A stretch of DNA of 36,484 nucleotides from Methylocella tundrae (lineage in GTDB: Bacteria; Pseudomonadota; Alphaproteobacteria; Rhizobiales; Beijerinckiaceae), in contig NZ_CABFMQ020000090.1 of assembly GCF_901905185.1 (NCBI RefSeq), forward strand, positions 1 to 36,484, read 5' to 3'. Positions 33,987 through 36,484 of this stretch are shown in pieces. The position numbers and the translations under genes were made by a program. Below the pieces are notes generated by a model. The model was not told the origin of the DNA. It did not search any database and worked only from the letters and a program-made list of their open reading frames with translations. Positions within the stretch are counted from its first letter, which is position 1. The number at the start of each line of letters is the position of its first letter.

Positions 33987-35207
33987 ATGCAGAGAATAAA
34001 AATGGCGACAGCGGCGATACCAAACGAGGGGCGCTTAGGCGATCTCCGCGCGCTCATAAACGCGGATGCGGCCGAGCTATCGGCGCGGCTACGCGCCCAA
34101 CAAATGCGGGATTTTCCTCCCGCCGCCCAGAAGACGATTCGTCGTTTCTCTCCGTCCGAAGCCGCAAAGCTTATAGGCATCCACGAAGGGTATCTTCGTC
34201 AATTGGTGGCCGAAGGCAAGGGGCCGCCGCCTCAATCCAATAACCGCCGTACGTATTCAGTTGAGGATATTGAAGCTTTGCGGATTGACCTCGATCGCAG
34301 CGGAAAAGGAACGCGGCGCTACGTTCCCCATCGCAAAGGCGACGAAGCCTTGCAAATCATCTCGGTTATGAATTTCAAGGGGGGTAGCGGGAAAACCACT
34401 ACTGCTGCTCATCTTGCACAGTTTCTGGCGCTTCGTGGTTACCGAGTCCTTGCGATTGATCTCGATCCGCAAGCAAGTCTTTCAACATTGTTTGGGCACC
34501 AACCCGAACTGGATGTGGGCGACGACGAAACACTTTATGGCGCAATCCGCTACGACGAAGATCGGCGCGAAATGGCGGAGATCGTTCGGTCGACCTATAT
34601 CCCCAACCTGCACCTTGTTCCCGGGCAGCTCGAACTTATGGAATTCGAGCATGAAACTCCCAAGGTGTTAATGGAGCGACGTGGCCAGGATTCCCTTTTC
34701 TTTTCTCGGATTGGAGAAGCCCTTGGCCAGGTTAGTCATGCGTACGACGTTGTCGTCATAGATTGCCCACCGCAACTGGGCTTTCTTACCCTATCCGCTC
34801 TTTGCGCAGCGACGGCGGTTCTGATCACCGTTCACCCGCAAATGCTCGACGTCATGTCGATGTCCCAATTTCTCAACATGACAGGCGGTCTTCTCGATGT
34901 CGTCGCAGATGCAGGGGGGGCCACACAGTACGACTGGATGCGATATCTGGTCACGCGATATGAGCCGAGCGATGGCCCGCAGACAACAATGGTCGGGCTT
35001 ATGCGCTCGATCTTTGGATCTCGGGTACTGACCCATCCGATGCTGAAAAGCACGGCGATCGCGGACGCGGGCTTGACCAAGCAAACGCTGTATGAAGTCG
35101 AACGCCAACAGTTCACCCGGGGAACCTACGACCGTGCGATCGAAGCGCTTGATCTTGTTAATGGCGAGGTCGAAGGGCTCGTCAGGCAAGTTTGGAGAAG
35201 GCCCTGA
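33987..35207 (+). CDS. repA: Plasmid partition ATPase RepA (ParA family)
   Basis: 406 residues, the usual RepA length. An N-terminal helix-turn-helix (FSPSEAAKLIGIHEGYLRQLV) is followed by the deviant Walker A loop NFKGGSGKTTTAAHL, VLAIDLDPQASLS and VVVIDCPPQLGFLTLSAL. RepA drives plasmid segregation with RepB and parS and represses the repABC operon. ATG 33987 and ATG 34002 are both possible; AGAGA precedes the second at a better distance. repB starts 2 bp after the stop. Confidence 0.95.
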   Translation: MQRIKMATAAIPNEGRLGDLRALINADAAELSARLRAQQMRDFPPAAQKTIRRFSPSEAAKLIGIHEGYLRQLVAEGKGPPPQSNNRRTYSVEDIEALRIDLDRSGKGTRRYVPHRKGDEALQIISVMNFKGGSGKTTTAAHLAQFLALRGYRVLAIDLDPQASLSTLFGHQPELDVGDDETLYGAIRYDEDRREMAEIVRSTYIPNLHLVPGQLELMEFEHETPKVLMERRGQDSLFFSRIGEALGQVSHAYDVVVIDCPPQLGFLTLSALCAATAVLITVHPQMLDVMSMSQFLNMTGGLLDVVADAGGATQYDWMRYLVTRYEPSDGPQTTMVGLMRSIFGSRVLTHPMLKSTAIADAGLTKQTLYEVERQQFTRGTYDRAIEALDLVNGEVEGLVRQVWRRP

Positions 35208-35209
35208 TT

Positions 35210-36232
35210 ATGGCTCGAAAGATAAACTTTGACCCACCGCCACAATCGGGCGCGCCGTCGGAGCAAGACGAGACGCGGCCCGGGCCTTTACGAACCCGTC
35301 CGCTGCTCGGACTTGATCGGCCGCTCAAACAATCCAGCGCGTTAGGCGCCATCTCGCAATCACTCGGAGGAATAAACGAGAAGGTTCGGCGAGCCGAGGA
35401 GATCGAGCAGAAACTCGTCGAGGGGCGGGTCATCATTGAACTTGATCCATCGCTCATCGATGCGTCATTCGTCCGGGATCGGATGGAGGGGACGGAAGAA
35501 GAGCATCTTGCGTTTCGAGAGATGATACGCGAACACGGACAAGCGGTTCCCATTCTGGTGCGACCGAAGCCGCGCCAGGATGGCCGCTACGAGGTCGCGT
35601 TCGGACACCGCCGGCTACGGGCGGCGCGAGAACTGGGCATCAAGGTGCGGGCGGTCGTCCGGGAGCTCACCGATGAGCAATTGGTGGTCGCGCAGGGGCA
35701 AGAGAACAGTGGGCGCACGGATCTCACCTTCATCGAGCGCGCCCGGTTCGCCGCAAATCTGGAGGACCGAAAGTTCTCTCGCGAAATCATCATGGCCGCC
35801 CTCAGCGTCGACAAGGCCGCGCTATCTCGCCTCATATCGATAGCGAGCCGCGTCCCGTATGACCTCATTGAGGCGATTGGGCCAGCTCCCGCCTTCGGAC
35901 GGGTTCGCTGGCAGGAGTTAACCGATCTTCTTGACCAGGACGGCAATCGGCAGCGCGCCCGTGAGATAATTGGGGTGGTATCGTTTGCAAAGATGACCAC
36001 CGACCAGCGGTTTGAGGCGCTTCACAGCGGATTGCGCGCTAAGGCGATGCGGGATCGACCTCAATCCTGGAGCGCGGAAGATGGTACCCGCGCGGCGCGG
36101 ATCTCAAGATCCGGGAAGAAGCTCACGCTGACCTTCGACGATCGTGTCGCCCCTGAGTTTGGCGACTTCGTTAAGGCCAAGCTTCAGATGCTCTATGACG
36201 AGTACAAAAATGGAAGCGGAAGGGCGCCCTAA
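35210..36232 (+). CDS. repB: Plasmid partition protein RepB (ParB family)
   Basis: About 340 residues from ATG 35210, with GGAGAAGG (35194-35201) as ribosome site inside the end of repA; a TTG at 35192 is an alternative. ParB signatures include HGQAVPILVRPKPRQDGRYEV, FGHRRLRAARELG, and the GQENSGRTDLTFIERARFA box, then a helix-turn-helix (FSREIIMAALSVDKAALSRLISIASRV). RepB binds parS and stimulates RepA. The distance from repA (2 bp) shows coupling. Confidence 0.95.
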   Translation: MARKINFDPPPQSGAPSEQDETRPGPLRTRPLLGLDRPLKQSSALGAISQSLGGINEKVRRAEEIEQKLVEGRVIIELDPSLIDASFVRDRMEGTEEEHLAFREMIREHGQAVPILVRPKPRQDGRYEVAFGHRRLRAARELGIKVRAVVRELTDEQLVVAQGQENSGRTDLTFIERARFAANLEDRKFSREIIMAALSVDKAALSRLISIASRVPYDLIEAIGPAPAFGRVRWQELTDLLDQDGNRQRAREIIGVVSFAKMTTDQRFEALHSGLRAKAMRDRPQSWSAEDGTRAARISRSGKKLTLTFDDRVAPEFGDFVKAKLQMLYDEYKNGSGRAP

Positions 36233-36298
36233 ATCCCAACAGGGGACGAATGACGGCCGCCGCGTTCTGATCTGCACCGAAACAGGAGACTTAAAGGC

Positions 36299-36335
36299 AA
36301 AAGAAAAAGGCCCCCGAAACGGAGTTCCGGAAGCC
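36299..36335 (-). terminator. Intrinsic terminator of the ctRNA
   Basis: On the minus strand GGCTTCCGGAAC pairs with GTTTCGGGGGCC over 12 positions (including G-U pairs) around a TCC loop, followed by TTTTTCTTTT. In the plus coordinate the arms are 36324-36335 and 36309-36320. Confidence 0.85.
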
Positions 36336-36351
36336 CTTCTTTGTAGTTGGC
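36300..36351 (-). ncRNA. repABC counter-transcribed RNA (ctRNA/incA)
   Basis: In the repB-repC gap a minus-strand RNA of about 52 nt is predicted: promoter TTGACT (36386-36381 on the minus strand), 17-bp spacer, GATTCT (36363-36358), and a strong terminator. In repABC plasmids such an antisense RNA pairs with the repC leader and limits RepC synthesis, setting copy number and incompatibility. Position, orientation and size all fit. The exact 5' end is inferred. Confidence 0.8.
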
Positions 36352-36357
36352 CCTCAA

Positions 36358-36386
36358 AGAATCTCACTTCCGCGAATCACAGTCAA
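36358..36386 (-). promoter_or_regulatory. Predicted ctRNA promoter
   Basis: Minus strand: -35 TTGACT (36386-36381), 17-base spacer, -10 GATTCT (36363-36358). Start is expected near 36351. Confidence 0.65.
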
Positions 36387-36454
36387 GAGTCTTGTCTGAG
36401 ATTTAGCGTCGATTCGGCGAGCTGATTTCCTTTGCCCGAGCGAGGCTAAGGAAA

Positions 36455-36484
36455 ATGGAAGAACAGCATCATCCAACGACGCCC
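36455..36484 (+). CDS. repC: Start of repC (replication initiator), truncated by window end
   Basis: ATG 36455 with AAGGA (36449-36453) just upstream opens a frame MEEQHHPTTP at the window edge. RepC proteins often begin with a short tail containing TTP before FGRR. The location, downstream of repB and the ctRNA, is where repC must be. Only ten codons are visible. Confidence 0.6.
   Translation, partial: MEEQHHPTTP

Noticed and set aside
1..36484. CRISPR array, tRNA or rRNA genes
   Set aside because: No regularly spaced identical repeats and no tRNA- or rRNA-like sequence were noticed on either strand.

Overview
The window looks like part of a repABC-type plasmid (or chromid/megaplasmid) from a GC-rich alphaproteobacterium, most likely a Rhizobiales/Hyphomicrobiales member. 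The evidence is a repA-repB pair with a ctRNA and the first codons of repC at the right end, two parS-like palindromes upstream of repA, and plasmid-typical rhizobial genes (a DUF1612/RHE_PE00001-like gene and an scpB-like gene). The genus cannot be fixed from the sequence alone.

Layout. 1-1015: 3' end of an unknown gene and a 317-bp MITE-like element with TGT...ACA ends. 1016-4086 (+): tightly coupled patatin phospholipase, TIR protein and double-SLOG protein, a candidate NAD-signal/phospholipase immune operon. 7542-4433 (-): a ThsB-like TIR (DUF1863) and an Nmad2-like protein, then a palindromic terminator/attenuator, then MazG-MazG_C and a uracil-DNA-glycosylase-family protein; together these look like a nucleotide/base-surveillance module. 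8000-8310: insertion-sequence ends and an IstB remnant. 11624-8319 (-): a membrane-anchored TIR-WD40 protein. 25369-11947 (-): a ribbon-helix-helix regulator followed by a complete type 1 BREX operon in canonical order (brxA, brxB, brxC, pglX, pglZ, brxL). 27286-25573 (-): DUF1016/YhcG-like nuclease and a broken helicase remnant. 30831-27334 (-): Uma2-like nuclease, DUF1612 protein, histidine phosphatase interrupted by an in-frame TGA, and an N-terminally damaged scpB. 31638-33319 (+): serine recombinase fused by decay to a multiply frameshifted tyrosine recombinase. 33692-36484 (+): parS sites, repA, repB, ctRNA (-), repC start.

Functionally this is a plasmid-borne defence island. BREX is an established anti-phage system. 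Around it lie three separate TIR-domain genes within about 10 kb, each in a different architecture (TIR with patatin and SLOG; TIR with Nmad2 beside MazG and UDG; TIR-TM-WD40). The first two clusters are the best candidates for incompletely described systems. IS ends, MITE-like DNA, pseudogenes and recombinases between the modules are consistent with piecemeal acquisition. All family assignments come from reading motifs by eye; no database search was run.
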